Source: Dactylis glomerata
Taxonomy: Eukaryota > Streptophyta > Magnoliopsida > Poales > Poaceae
Assembly: GCA_007115705.1 (NCBI GenBank)
Contig: QXEO01000553.1
Span: 14,120,568-14,184,567, forward strand
Direction: 5' to 3'
Length of the DNA: 64,000 bases
Part shown: positions 1 through 12,307 of the stretch, one piece after another
How positions within the stretch are numbered: position 1 is the stretch's first letter
Layout of the letters: the number at the start of each line of letters is the position of its first letter
Made by a program: the position numbers and the translations under genes
Notes under the pieces: generated by a model
The model's database searches: none
Seen by the model: the letters and a program-made list of their open reading frames with translations, nothing else
What the model was told of the DNA's origin: nothing

Positions 1-503
1 TGACTAGAGATAATCTTAGACATAGAGGCATGGTGAAACCTTTGGAATGTGAAATGTGTAAGGAACTGGAAACTGTCAAACACCTTATGTTTGATTGTAT
101 AGTTGCTAGACAAATTTGGTCAATCATGGAAAAAGTTTTTGTTTGCAAGATTGATAACTTTGAATCAGTTGCTTCCAAATGGTTGTGTAATAAAAAGTTT
201 CTACATTTCAATCTAGTCACCTATGCAACTCTTTGGGGTCTGTGGATCAATAGAAATAATTTGGTCTTTAATAAGACTTCTTGGATTAATATCAAGCAGG
301 TCAGACGCCTAGTGCTATCATTCATAAAAGAATGGAAAGGACCATTGAAGGAGCTGGAAGGAGGAAGAAGCAGCCAGTTTATGGACTGTCAGTTGATGCT
401 CCTCCGAAGTCATCTGCCACTACCCAGTCTATGACATGCGGTGACTTCGACAGGATGGCGACCTAGAGAACATTTGCTTCCTCACTGGGGCATGGCGGCC
501 GAG
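1..503 (+). mobile_element. LINE (non-LTR retrotransposon) 3' part, left segment
   Basis: This is the 3' end of a LINE whose 5' part lies outside the window. It holds the C-terminal end of ORF2 and the start of the 3' untranslated region. The element is split by a 4.7-kb insertion at 504-5217 and resumes at 5218. The pentamer CCGAG at 499-503 is repeated at 5218-5222, so the two segments were once contiguous. Confidence 0.8.
3..434 (+). pseudogene. LINE ORF2 C-terminus, zf-RVT domain
   Basis: The frame is open from the window edge to the stop at 432-434. It shows the plant LINE reverse-transcriptase zinc-binding pattern (zf-RVT type): CEMC, then KHLMFDC about 14 residues later, followed by ARQIW and a tryptophan-rich stretch ending WGLWINRNNLVF. 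In intact elements this domain lies C-terminal to the reverse transcriptase. Only the last 143 codons are present, so this is a fragment and not a host gene. The internal ATG at 30 is not a real start, because the frame continues upstream. The matching 3' UTR and poly(A) lie at 5218-5502. Confidence 0.8.
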
Positions 504-3500
504 TGTGGGGACCCCGGTTTACCGTTCGGGATTCCCGTTATGCATACAATTCATGATCCCAGGAAGACCGTCATGAATCCACATAACAGAGTTGGCATAA
601 CAGAGTACATCATCCATTACATAAATAAGTCGCAAAGTCTTACATGGCCACTTGGCCGAATTTAACTGCCACGCAGGGCAAGTTCACTAAGCAGTGCAGC
701 GGATACAAAGGTAGCGTAGAATTAGCCCGTGTCATGCCTCTACCCTACAGGCGACTGACCGGGAGACGGATCCTAGTTCGCATCGGCATCATCGAACTCC
801 TCACCATCATCTTCATAGTCTTCATAATCTGGCCAAGTTAATAGCCAGGGACAAAGCCGTGAGTACATTTGAATTGTACTCGCAAACCATCTAAAGGGGA
901 GGGAACAATATGCATTTTGGCTGTAGCAAGGAGAAAGGCTCTAATCTAGTTTATCCTATCTAGTCAATTTCTCGTGTCAATATAGCATGTCTTACGACAT
1001 TTCTATATCCTTATTAAAGAAGAGTTTTGGTAAAGAACCTTTAGAAAAGCTCTAGGAAAGGGGGAACTCATTTCAAGAGAAGAGCCGGGGTCAATTAAAC
1101 ATGACCACCTTCCTTATGAATCTCGGTCAATTGCACATGACCACTTTCAACCTTTGGCAGTACCCTGCAAGTACTCCGAATTACCGCCGTGCCACGGCAG
1201 TACCCTCCGAGTACTCCGAGCTGGCACCAATTTCTTCCTTTTTCCGAAAACACTTTTTATAAAACCAAAACTTGACATTGGGTTAGGCAACAACCAGATC
1301 AACCGTCCATATCCGAGGACTCGGCTATTCGAATAGATTTCACTCTGCAGAGGTTGTACGCTTTACCCACACCATCCGATAAATCCGTCAGGATACCACC
1401 ACAGACCGTCATACACAAGTATGCGGGTTTCGGATAATCGATCATAGCCTTCCATCTATCCACCTTAACACGGGTGCCTACCCTGTGTAGTATACATCCC
1501 CGGCAAACCCTGGCCATCTACCTCCATCGAGTGTAGTTCCAGTGCCACGGCGGGAGAAACCCAAGTGTCTTTCGGACGGGTAGCCTATTGGCGGGCCCGC
1601 TACACTATTGCCCCCCACTTGCGACAACCCAGATTCCGGGGTCCTCCAGACCCTTATATAGTGCGAGGCTCCCCGCACTAAGGCAGATAAACTTCGGACT
1701 AAGCCCCGCCCCATCCCAGGGTAATGTGGTTGCACGAATTAAATTGCCCCGGGTGAGTACATAATCACCAATGTCTTTTTCTTAGAAAAACCACCATCTT
1801 CTTTCCCTTCAACCCAGTTTCCATTTGTCCCAAAAATCTTTTAGAAAACATTTCAGTGGAGTGGATTCCACTCCAAGGTTTTCGAAAGTCATTTTCAATT
1901 TTTTTTTCCGAGAGTTTCCCATCCTAGAGTTTTGGCTCCACTAGAAGTTTCCCAACGGCTTTGCTGCTATTTAGCAAGCCACTACTCATAAGTGTAATGG
2001 TAGGTGTTTAACAGGGTCATCTCGAAGGATGATAACCAGTGGCTTGTGGAGCTTAAGCCAACAATAATTTGCTATAAGGAGTATAGCAAATCTAAAAACA
2101 TGCACTTTTAAAATAAAGCAGTAAGGGACATGCAGCAGGTGTAATTAGGATTCAGATATGCATCAAGTTAGGTGGCTTGCCTTGGTTGGCTTGTCCCTGA
2201 CCTTCTTCTTCCTGGTACTCGTACACTTCACCCTCCTCGGTACACTCCTCGTTCGATTCTATCGTCGGAAATTAATAACACATGGTAAATATACAAGCAT
2301 ACAAGGTTCACACACATTCAGCAAACAATACCATATCATCAAAGAGTATCAGAAGCAAACAAGTTTAGAAAACAAACAAAGTTTTAAAGGTTCTTAGTTA
2401 ACATTTAACCCTAATAGAAACTAGGGTTTAACAATTTGATGTGAACACCACTACTTAGCAACCAAATCAAGCATGCATGCATCCAGTGATATAAACAGCA
2501 CATCAATCAATATTGCAGGTTGACAACAATTTTAAGAAACTACCAAAGTTGGATTTACTGAAAAACAAGGTGTGGTTTAATTTCTAAGCAATTAACAATA
2601 GGGAAATATTGCTATACTACCAATTTAATCCTCAGATATTCTCTGTTAATCCGAAAAATATGAGGTAAAGTGCTCTGGAAAGCTCTTCCAGAACATGATC
2701 CAACAAAATTGGATTCCACTCAAGATACCAATCCTACTGCAAGTGATGCTTTTCTTAAGACTAATTACACCCTATGCCATTTTAATTACTACTGCAAGAT
2801 TATAAGTCCTAAAATAGGAAATCCAGTGAGACTTGCAAGCTAACAAGATATACTAATAGTGAAAATTGGTTTCAAACAATCTGGCCATACCAAACTCAAG
2901 ATTTGCATTTTAAGTGGAAAAAGTGAATAATAACACAATACTAATTAACAAATAATCTACATTGACCCAAAAATCATGGGACCAGTACCATTTGAAAGCC
3001 ACTATCATAAGCTACTCACAGGACTTTGAATCACAACATTTGCATGCACAGATTATTTTCTATTTAAATCCAAAGTTCACAGGATAATCAAATTAACAGG
3101 GCATTTTGAAAATAAAAACAGTCACGGGCCAGATCTGCCCGAAACGGGCCGAAACAGCCAGATCCGGCCTAGATCTGTGGCGACATGCGTGGGAGAAGGA
3201 ATTCGAACGGCTGACAGGCGGGGTTCGGTCGTCAGTGACTCCCAGATACCGAATCGGTATCGGTCGATTCTGGCCGTCCGATTAAGTGTCGATCTACGGC
3301 CAGTGTTCGTCGTCCTTGCGATAGAAGAACGGCGAGGCGGCGAGGCTAGGGTTAGACGGGGGCTCACTGGAGGCTCACCTAGGGCAGCTCGGCGACGATC
3401 TGGTGGCGGTGGTTGGCTGTGGTGCGTCGGAAGAGCTTGACGATGCTGCTGGAGGGGTGAACGTCGACGCGGCGAGGTCCTAAGCTTGCTCCTTCACCTC

Positions 3501-5217
3501 CAGATGCTCCGGTGATGGTGGCGATGGCGTCGAGCACCGGCAGATCTAGGGCACGAAAAGGGTAGCGTTAGTCTCGCAGAGGACTCAGGAAGCCAGTGAG
3601 GGAAAGAAGAGGGGCCAGAGGCGTTGCAGGTGATGGCAACCTTCCCCTTCTCTTCTCCCGGCCTCGGTGGTTCTCCGGCGAGCTCGTGGAGGCTTGGCAA
3701 AGCAAGGGAGAGGGTGGCTTAGCGCATGCATGCTTGCAGATGAGAGGAGAGGTGGGAGAGGGGGAAATGGCGAGCAGAGGGGCGAGGCGAGGGGCGCGGG
3801 GGTTTTTTTATCTGCAGGCGATGGGCTCGGTGTGCCGTGGTCTTGACCATCACGGATTGGGCGGCGGTGCGGTGCGTTCTGGTCGGCGTAGTGAGCTGAG
3901 TGCACGGGTGTGGTCAATTTGATCGGGGGTGCAACGGTGCAGGCAGGGGTGGGTCACTTTCAGAGCGCGTGCGCGGCTGGTCGAGCTCACTCCCGTCGCT
4001 CCGGTCGGCTTCGGCTAAAACGCAGTGGTGCAAGATGGAGAGGGTACGATGCCGTGCAGGATAGAACGTTGCGCGGCTCGTTTCCTTCCTACCTCGGCTG
4101 GGAATGCGGGGGCTTGCTCTGGGCGCTCTCGGCTCGCAGGCGACAGGGCCAGAGCGTGGCGATAGGGCGGCGCTTGCAGCTGTTTGGTCGGGGGCCATCA
4201 CTGGGTCGTGGAGTGGAGGGGCCAGCAAGGCCATTGGCGAGGTTGGGCGGCCAGGCGTGCTGTCGAAGCTCCTAGCCCACTTGGGCGTGCACCGGCCGGC
4301 GTGGTCGACCACAGGCGTAGAGGGAGGGGTGTGGTCGATGGGTCACTGCTAGCTGGGGTCCCTGGGGTTTACTGAAGCTTACCTCGAAGCTGGTTGGGGG
4401 TCTAGGGCGGTGGAGGTGAGTGGAAGAGGGAGAGGTGTGATCTTTGCAAGATTTGCCTCGGTTTCCACCCCTCCTTTGTGTCCAAGAGAGTAGGACAAGG
4501 GAATTTTTGAAGGGGAGAGGGAGAACAGCCGGCTAGGATGCCTCCCTGGTCGAGTTGGAGGATAAGAGAGAGAGAAAGATAAGGAAAGGATGAGGTTTTG
4601 ATGAATTTGGCCAAAATTCAAATGAATTTTGAAATGTGCAAGGTTTTGGTCCAAGGGTTGTGATAATTGGTTCAGAAGTGTTCTTAAGTGGTTAGCAAAG
4701 CCTCCACCAAGTTTCAATATTTTTGGCCAAAAAGGAAATAGGGTTTTGGTCAAGTTCCTATTTTCCAATATAGTGTGCAGAAATAATGTTTAATCAACAA
4801 GAAATAAAGGAAGAAGGGGTGCTAGGGTTCTAATTCACTAGGTTTGGTGTTGGCATGAAATCATAGCACCACTCTGAGCATTTATGCAGCAAGTTTAGTG
4901 GGAAATAGAAAGAAAAAGAAAATAGATGACAAACACACATGCACATGCAATCATAGTGCAACACAAGCAAACAAGCCCTAGTCTTATTTTCTCTAGGTTT
5001 GAATTGGAATTCAAACAATTTGCAAGACAACACATAATACAATTCACACCTGCAATAGTTCTAGAAAGAAATTTGATCCAAAAGATTTTGTAGCACCAAA
5101 CTAGATCACAAGAGATCATGCATACAACCGGCAAAGTATTTTAATTAAAAGTTTTAGTTTCCCCTAAACAAAGCATTACTTGGTTCCAACAAGCAGCACA
5201 AAAAGTGGGCTGTTACA
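504..5217 (-). mobile_element. 4.7-kb solo-LTR-like insertion, unassigned family
   Basis: The insertion starts TGTGGGGACC and ends GGGCTGTTACA, with a perfect 5-bp target duplication CCGAG (499-503 and 5218-5222). Read on the minus strand it begins TGTAACAGCCC and ends in CCCCACA, the TG...CA shape of an LTR. I found no gag, pol, tRNA primer site or internal LTR copy. The middle (about 3120-4380) is GC-rich and gives overlapping ORFs on both strands with no recognisable domain. The most economical reading is one very long solo LTR, as left by LTR-LTR recombination in long-LTR grass gypsy families. A non-coding LARD-type element with short LTRs is less likely. Orientation is inferred from the TGTAAC end. 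Confidence 0.65.
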
Positions 5218-5502
5218 CCGAGCCTCCCTGGAATTTCTCAAAGCCCACCTGGAGGAAGGGGATGTCATCCATGTGGTCACCTGAAGAAAGCCGTTGGAAG
5301 CTGCTGTCTAAGCCCTATGTTGGTGGTTTTGTTGATGCATGTTTAGAAAGTTAGCTTATGTCTCGAGTACCTGCTTTTGTTTACAGCAGCTATTTACCTT
5401 TCATTGAACTTTTTTGTTTTTAGACTCTGTTGTATCAAACTGGTGGTTTCTTTTCTGCTGAAATGGAATCGGGGCAAAGAGCCCTTTTAGTCTAAAAAAA
5501 AA
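5218..5502 (+). mobile_element. LINE 3' UTR and poly(A) tail, right segment
   Basis: This continues the LINE after the 4.7-kb insertion. It holds the typical grass LINE 3' terminus, including GGGGCAAAGAGCCCTTTT, followed by an A-run at 5494-5502. No open frame is expected here. Confidence 0.75.
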
Positions 5503-5634
5503 TTGGGAAAATAAAAAGGAAAATCGGGTCGGTTGGGCTCGCGCGTGGACTGTCCCGGGGCGAGCGGCGGATAGTATCTACCGCACGGGGTGGCACGGAT
5601 ATCGGGCTGGCTAGGCCGGTTCGGTCTGGTCGGC
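5503..5634 (-). mobile_element. Fragment of LTR 'X', left piece
   Basis: GC-rich sequence between the LINE poly(A) and element A. It is the left flank of A's insertion site. The matching right piece starts at 22898. The flanking pentamers TCGGC (5630-5634) and TCCGC (22893-22897) differ by one base, consistent with a decayed target duplication. X is otherwise unassigned. Confidence 0.45.
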
Positions 5635-7146
5635 TGATACGTCCATTTTGCATCACTATTTTGTATCATAATTTACTGTTATTCATTGATATATTTCATA
5701 TTTAGATATGATACTTATGTTATTTCCTTTGTTTTCACATGTTTGATGATCATTGGAGGATTTGCTGCTAGAATCAGGATTCTGCTAGAAAAAGGACCAT
5801 CAAGGCACCATATTTTGAAGATCAGGAAAATTCTAGAAAAATACCAGTAAATTATATTTTTCCAGAAGACTCAGGAAGCCAGAAGGAGGAGTCGAGAGGA
5901 GCCAGGAGGGGCCCTCACGCTAGGGTGGCGCGACCTAACCCCTGGCCGCGCCAGCCCTGTGTGAGGCCACCCTGGCCCACTTCTGCCATTGTCCCTTCGC
6001 ATACTTGATCATCCCCAAAAACCTAAGTCAAGGGAGGGCTCAGAGTTAGACACTGCTGCCTCTGCGGGGCAGAAAACACCGGAGAGAGAAAAGCTCTCCG
6101 GCAGGGAGAAATCTGACAAGGAAATTCCTTTCCAGAGAGGGGAGATCATCGCCATCGTCATCACCATCGCACCAGACTTCATCGGGATCATCATCATCAT
6201 CATCTCCATCACCAGCACCTTCATCTCCACCATCACCACACCATCCCGCTGTAACATCTTGAGTTGGATCTTGTTATATTCATAGGGGAAACTTTCCCAA
6301 TGTTGATTACTCTTGTAGTTGATGCTATTGAGTGGAACCGTTGAATTAAGGTTTATTTTCGGATTGTTATTTACCATTATTTCGCCTCTGATCATGATCC
6401 ATATGATATCTTGTGAGTAGTTTGTTTAGTTCTTGAGGACATGGGAGAAGTCAAGATGTTAGTAGTGAATTATTATTGAGAAATATTTAATGGTTTGATA
6501 TTATTTTGGTGCTATTTCACTAGTGGTGTCATGTGAATGTCGACTACATGATACTTCACCATTTATGGGCCTAGTGAGATGCATTGTGTATTTGTCCACC
6601 AATTGTGGGGTTGCTGGAGTGACAGAAACCTAAACCTCCGTTGGGAAACCATTGCACCAGGGAGCATAGGATCTTAGAGTTTAAGGCTATGGTTAGTTTT
6701 ATCTTAATTACTTTCTTGTATTTATGGATGCTTGCAGGAGGGTTTAATCACAAGTGTGTATTTATCCTAGTAAGGGTAGTGCGCTAGCACAGGTTCACCC
6801 CCATAACACCTATCAAACCAATAAAGACTATTGGCTTTATGAAGCAAAAGCTCTTGATAGAAACTCCCGTGTGTCCTCGAGAACGTTTGGTTATTATAAG
6901 TTACACAACCGGCTTGTCCTTTGCTGAAGAAAGGATTGGGCCACTTGCTGCAATTGTTACTACTATCTTTTATTTACTCACACTTTATTTACTTGTATTA
7001 CCAAATACCCCTGAAAACCTATTTGCTAGTATTTAAAGTGAATTCTTGATCAAAACCACTCATCAACACCATCTGCTCCTCATTGGGTTCGACACTCTTA
7101 TTTATCAAAAGTACTATGATACACCCCCTATACTTGTGGGTCATCA
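5635..7146 (+). repeat. 5' LTR of element A
   Basis: A 1512-bp LTR with TG...CA ends. It contains an ATC-rich trinucleotide stretch at about 6175-6240. By eye it differs from the 3' LTR at roughly 65 positions, mostly transitions (about 4%). Confidence 0.88.
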
Positions 7147-7157
7147 AGACTATTTTC

Positions 7158-7175
7158 TGGCGCTATTGAAGAGTG
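7158..7175 (+). other. Degenerate primer-binding site of element A
   Basis: TTTTCTGGCGC just after the 5' LTR matches the start of the tRNA-Asp-type primer site seen intact in elements B and C (TGGCGCCGTTGCCGGGGA). The following bases have diverged (TATTGAAGAG). Either the site is decayed or A uses a shorter match. Confidence 0.5.
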
Positions 7176-7245
7176 GAATTGGTAAAGGAAACCATCGCTG
7201 TGAGTATTGTTTTATTTTTGTCTTTTATTTTTATTTTACTCTGCC

Positions 7246-8867
7246 ATGGAGAACTCTCCATTTGGTTTCCTATTTGGAAACACTTCTACTACTGCTGCAC
7301 ATGTGGAGGAACCACACCGCCACCACCTGCTGAAATTGATCTTTTTAAAATACCTATGAAAATTGTTGGGCATATTATAGATAACGGCTATTCAGGAGAT
7401 GGAACTGTCCATCTGGGTGATCACTTATTATTTATACATGAATTATGCGAGTTGTTCAGATGTGCAGGTATTTCACCAAGCCAGGTCAAGAAGAAACTAT
7501 TCTCTTTATCATTGAAAGGCAGAGCTGAAGAGTGGTATCAACTACTCCAAGATGGTCCATCTATGGCATGGGAGGATATTGTACCTCTCTTTTATTCCAA
7601 GATTTATCCTCCAAGTGAAATTTATAAAGACCGTAACCGGATATATAATTTTTGGCCTCATGATGGAGAAAGTATTGCCCAAGCGTGGGGGAGATTGAAG
7701 TTACTAATGCTCAAATGCCCCATTCATGAGCTCCCCAATAATATTATTATTGATAATTTTTATGCGCGGCTTACTCTTCCTGATAAGGATTATTTGGATG
7801 CTTCTTGCTTTGGATCATTTACTCATATGAAAGAAGATGCTAAGTGGAAACTTCTTGACCGTATACAAGAGAATGCTGAAGGTTGGGAAAACAACAAAGG
7901 TAGGAAGTTAGGTATAAACTATGATTATGAATGCATTAAATCTTTTGTGGGAACCGATGACTTTTATAGTATTAGCACTGCTTATGGTCTTGATTCTCAA
8001 ATACTTGCTAATTGTCTTAAGGCCTTTGCCTCTTATCTTGATGTTCCAAAGAAAGATTGGAACAAATATCATGCGCCTTATAAAGATTCTATTAGTCATA
8101 TTCCTGCTGCAGCTACTGAAGTTTGTACTATTGATAGCATTGTGCCTAAACCTTATTTTGAGAAGATACCTTTCCCTGCTAAGGTAAAGAAGTATTCTAC
8201 TTTGGTAAGTGTGTCTAATAAAAGTACTAAGAAAGCTGCAGAACCTGATGAGCAAATTACTATTAAGTCTCCTGTAGCTATATTGAAGGATCTTGTTACT
8301 AAAGATGTCGGGGATGAATATATTCTTTTTTCTGAAGATGCTTCTAACATTCTCTCACATCCTAAAAAGCATAGGAAAACAAGTGTTCATGTTATTTCTG
8401 TCAGGATTGGAGATCATTGCTGTTATGGTTTATGTGATATTGGTGCTAGTGCAAATGCTATTCCTTTAGAGCTTTATAAAGAAATTATGCATGAGATTGG
8501 CGCTTGTGAACTTGAAGATATTGATGTGGTTGTTCAGCTTGCTAACAGAGAGACTGTTTGGCCTCTTGGTATTATTCGAGATGTGGAAGTTCTTTGCGGT
8601 AAGACTAAATACCCTACTGATTTTCTAGTACTTGGTAAGGAGGCTAGTAAAACTTATCCTATTATTTTTGGTAGACCATTTTTGAACACTTGTGGTGCCA
8701 TGATAGATTGTAAGAGGGAGAAATTTTTTACTAAGTTTAATGGAGAGTCTTATGAGTTTAATTTTTCCAAGTTTGCTAAGACTTCTTATGAAAATGACAC
8801 GCCTAATGAAAATTTTCGAGTTGAACAGCTTGCTTCTGTTGCGCTTGCTCCTAATAATGCCTTGTAG
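7246..8867 (+). pseudogene. Element A gag-protease, broken
   Basis: This encodes the capsid-type Gag and an aspartic protease. The likely start is the ATG at 7246 (MENSPFGF), because an in-frame A-run of ENS/FG wording is typical for this lineage. The reading frame then shifts by one base near 7312-7315, and the main frame (frame of 7173) continues to a TAG at 8865-8867. The Gag core shows GRAEEWYQLL, MAWEDIVPLFYSKIYPP and GESIAQAWGRLK. The protease shows CDIGASANAIP, where the usual D-T/S-G has become D-I-G, then IIFGRPFLNTCGAMID. The TAG is followed in frame by CAATTC and then by the RT region, so gag-pro and pol share one frame. Function is doubtful given the frameshift. Confidence 0.8.
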
Positions 8868-10595
8868 CAATTCATGGAAGATCATGAAAGTGATGTTTTC
8901 AGTAAGGAAAGAGAAGAGATTGACGATATTCTTCTTCATCAACCACCATTAATCAAGCATAATTTACTTGTGGAGGATCTTGGTACCACTTTGCCGCCTA
9001 AGGAAGATCCCGTTTTCAAATTAAAGCCTTTGCCTGATAATCTTAAATATGCTTATATAGATGATAAGGAAATATGTCCTGTTATTATTAGCTCTAAACT
9101 TTTAGGAAAGGAAGAAGAAAGATTATTGGAGATATTGAAGAAACACCGAGGAGCTATGGGATATACTCTTGATGATTTAAAAGGGATTTCTCCCACTTTA
9201 TGTCAGCATGCTATTAATATGGAGAAAGACGCAAAGCCAGTCGTGGAGCATCAACACCGCCTAATTCCCAAGATGAAGGATGTGATAAGAAATGAGGTAT
9301 TAAAACTCCTTGATGCTGGTATTATTTATCCTATTGCTGATAGTAGATGGGTTAGTCCTGTTCATTGTGTTCCTAAGAAAGGAGGTATGACTATTGTGCC
9401 TAATGAGAATAACGAGCTTATTCCTCAAAGGGTAGTAGTAGGTTATAGGATGTGCATTGATTATAGGAAGGTAAACAAAGTTACTAAGAAAGATCATTAC
9501 CCTTTACCATTTATAGATCAAATGTTAGAAAGGTTGTCTAAGAAGACTCATTTTTGTTTCCTTGATGGTTATTCTGGTTTGTCTCAAATTGCTGTTAAAA
9601 AGGAAGATCAAGAGAAAACCACTTTTACTTGTCCTTATGGAACTTATGCTTATAGACGTATGCCGTTTGGTTTATGCAATGCTCCTGCTAGTTTTCAAAG
9701 ATGCATGTCTGCTATTTTTCATGGCTTTTGTGAAGAAATTGTGGAGGTCTTCATGGACGATTTCTCTGTCTATGGAACTTCTTTTGATAATTGTTTGCAC
9801 AACCTTGATAAAGTTTTGCAGAGGTGCGAAGAAACTAACCTTGTTCTTAATTGGGAGAAATGCCACTTTATGGTGAATGAAGGAATTGTCCTTGGACATA
9901 AAATTTCTGAAAGAGGTATTGAAGTTGACAGAGCAAAAGTGGAGGCAATTGAGAAAATGCCCTATCCCAGAGATGTTAAAGGTATTCGTAGTATTCTTGG
10001 TCATGCTGGTTTCTATAGGAGGTTTATTAAAGATTTCTCTAAGATTTCAAAGCCTCTTACTAATCTTCTTCAAAAAGATGTACCATTTGTCTTTGATGAT
10101 GATTGTAAGGAAGCTTTTGAAACTCTTAAGAAGGCTTTAACTACTGCTCCTATTGTTCAACCACCTGATTGGAATTTACCTTTTGAAATTATGTGTGATG
10201 CTAGTGATTTTGCTGTTGGTGCTGTTCTTGGACAGCGTGTAGATAATAAGTTGAATGTTATTCATTATGCTAGTAAGACTCTTGATGCTGCTCAGAAGAA
10301 TTATGCTACTACTGAAAAAGAGTTTCTTGCTGTTGTTTTTGCATGTGATAAGTTTAGATCTTACATTGTTGATTCTAAAGTTACTATTCATACTGATCAT
10401 GCTGCTATTAGATATCTTATGACTAAGAAGGATGCTAAGCCTAGGCTTATTAGATGGGTGTTGCTTTTACAAGAGTTTGATTTGCATATTGTAGATAGGA
10501 AAGGTGCTGAAAATCCTGTGGCTAACAACTTGTCTAGATTGGAAAACATTTCTTTTGATCCTATTCCTATTAATGATAGTTTTCCAAATGAATAG
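8868..10595 (+). pseudogene. Element A reverse transcriptase and RNase H
   Basis: RT palm motifs are in order: HRLIPKMKDVIRNEV, VHCVPKKGGMT, MCIDYRKVNKVTKKDHYP, FLDGYSGLSQI, RRMPFGLCNAPASFQ and the catalytic FMDDFSVYG. RNase H follows with MCDASDFAVGAVLGQ, TTEKEFLAVVFA and HTDHAAIRYL. Catalytic aspartates and the RNase H glutamate are present. The frame is the same as gag-pro and as the integrase segment. It is closed by a TAG at 10593-10595 after FPNE and resumes in the same frame directly afterwards. The domain itself looks intact. Confidence 0.88.
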
Positions 10596-11942
10596 TTAGC
10601 TACTGTAAATGTAACTTCGCGAGACCTTCCTTGGTATGCTGACTATGCTAACTTTATTGTTTCCAAGTATTTGCCTCCAACTTTTATAGCTCAGCAAAGA
10701 AGAAAATTCTTCTATGATTTGAGGCACTACTTTTGGGATGACCCACACTTTTATAAAGAAGGAGTTGATGGTATTATGAGAAGATGCATACTGGAATATG
10801 AGCAACAAGAGATATTAAGAAAATGCCATAGCAGCGCTTATGGAGGGCATTATGCTGGAGATAGAACCGCACAGAAGGTTTTACAATCAGGTTTTTATTG
10901 GCCAACCCTTTTTAAAGATGCTAGAAGGTATGTTTTATCTTGCTATGAATGTCAAAGAGTTGGTAGTATTTCTAGATGCAATTAAATGCCCATGAATTAC
11001 ACTCTTATTATTGAACCATTTGATTGTTGGGGATTTGACTTTATGGGTCCTTTTCCTCCTTCAAAAGGCTATACCCACATACTTGTTGCTGTTGATTATG
11101 TTAGTAAATGGGTAGAAGCCATACCTACAAAGAGGGCCAATGGTGAGACCTCGTTAAAAATGCTTAAGGATGTTATTTTTCCTTGGTTTGGTGTGCCTAG
11201 ATATCTTATGACTGACGAAGGTTCTCATTTTATTCACGGTAGTTTTAGAAAAACTCTTGCTAAATATGATGTCAATCATAGAATTGCTTCTTCTTATCAT
11301 CCCCAAACTAGTGGGCAGGTAGAGCTTTCAAATAGGGAGATCAAGTCTATCTTGCAGAAGACTGTCAATAGATCTAGGAAAAATTGGGCTAGTAAGTTAA
11401 ATGATGCTTTATGGGCCTATAGAACTGCTTATAAGAACCCCATGGGTATGTCTCCTTATAAGATGGTTTATGGAAAAGCGTGTCACTTGCCCTTAGAATT
11501 AGAACACAAAGCTTTTTGGGCAGTGAGAGAGCTTAATAGAGATTTTAAACTAGCCGGTAAGAAAAGGTTGTTAGATTTGAGTTCTCTAGATGAGTGGAGA
11601 AATGAAGCGTATGAGAATGCCAGGCTTTTTAAAGAGAAATTCAAGCAATGGCATGATAAGAGAATTCTTAAGAGAGAGTTTCATGTTGGTGAGAAAGTTC
11701 TATTGTATAGGTCTCGTCTCAGATTTTTTGCAGGAAAATTACTCTCTAAATGGGAAGGACCATATGTTATTGTGGAAGTGTACCGCTCAGGTGCTATTAA
11801 GATTGCTTCAATGAAGGATGACACTACATAAGTGGTGAATGGTCAAAGACTCAAACATTATATTTCTAGAGATTCTTATAATAAAGATGTTGATGTTATT
11901 GAAACAGTTTCTCTGGAAGAATTCATCCAAGACAAATTGTAG
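10596..11942 (+). pseudogene. Element A integrase, interrupted by in-frame stops
   Basis: The zinc-finger region (GGHYAGDRTAQKV, CYECQRVG) is followed by a TAA at 10983-10985 in the same frame. The catalytic core then shows GFDFMGPFPP (first D), LMTDEGSHF (second D) and HPQTSGQVELSN (E). A TAA at 11829-11831 precedes a last in-frame stretch containing VVNGQRLKHYI that ends at TAG 11940-11942. From 7315 to 11942 I see no frameshift, only four nonsense codons (8865, 10593, 10983, 11829). The D-D-E residues are all retained. Confidence 0.85.
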
Positions 11943-12307
11943 GTACCTGCAGAGTTCGTTTCTGAATAGGTAGCAGTTCTAGTCAGAAAAGTTTCATGAA
12001 AAGCTCTTCCTTTAATATTTTTGCTGTTTTTACTAAATATGAAAAATCATGAGACGAAAACGGGCAGGAAAAGGAGTCCGTGTGCTTCTCACACACAGGT
12101 GGCGCGGGCCCACCCTTGGCCGCGTCACCCTGGTGTGAGAGCACACCAAAACTTGTTTCCATCATGGTTTCCTCCTGTGATTTTGTTTCGATGTATAATT
12201 TTTGCCTATATAACCCCCCGGAGTCTCCGAGGTCTGTATATCATTTTCTCATCGTGTTTTGTTTCGAGCTGTTTCTATCAGGAGTTGATCTTAAGCTTAG
12301 GGGAGCC

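Noticed and set aside
3122..4375. Cluster of GC-rich ORFs on both strands inside the 4.7-kb LTR
   Set aside because: They overlap each other on opposite strands, have composition-driven residues (G, R, A) and no domain or codon pattern. The region is part of an LTR.
5989..6285. ORFs over the ATC-rich stretch in the LTR of element A
   Set aside because: Low-complexity trinucleotide sequence in an LTR, present in both LTR copies with different frames.
12080..12307. N-terminal extension of the env-position ORF back to 12080
   Set aside because: The stretch has a different composition and reads through probable untranslated sequence. The ATG at 12308 has a better context and begins the charged domain.
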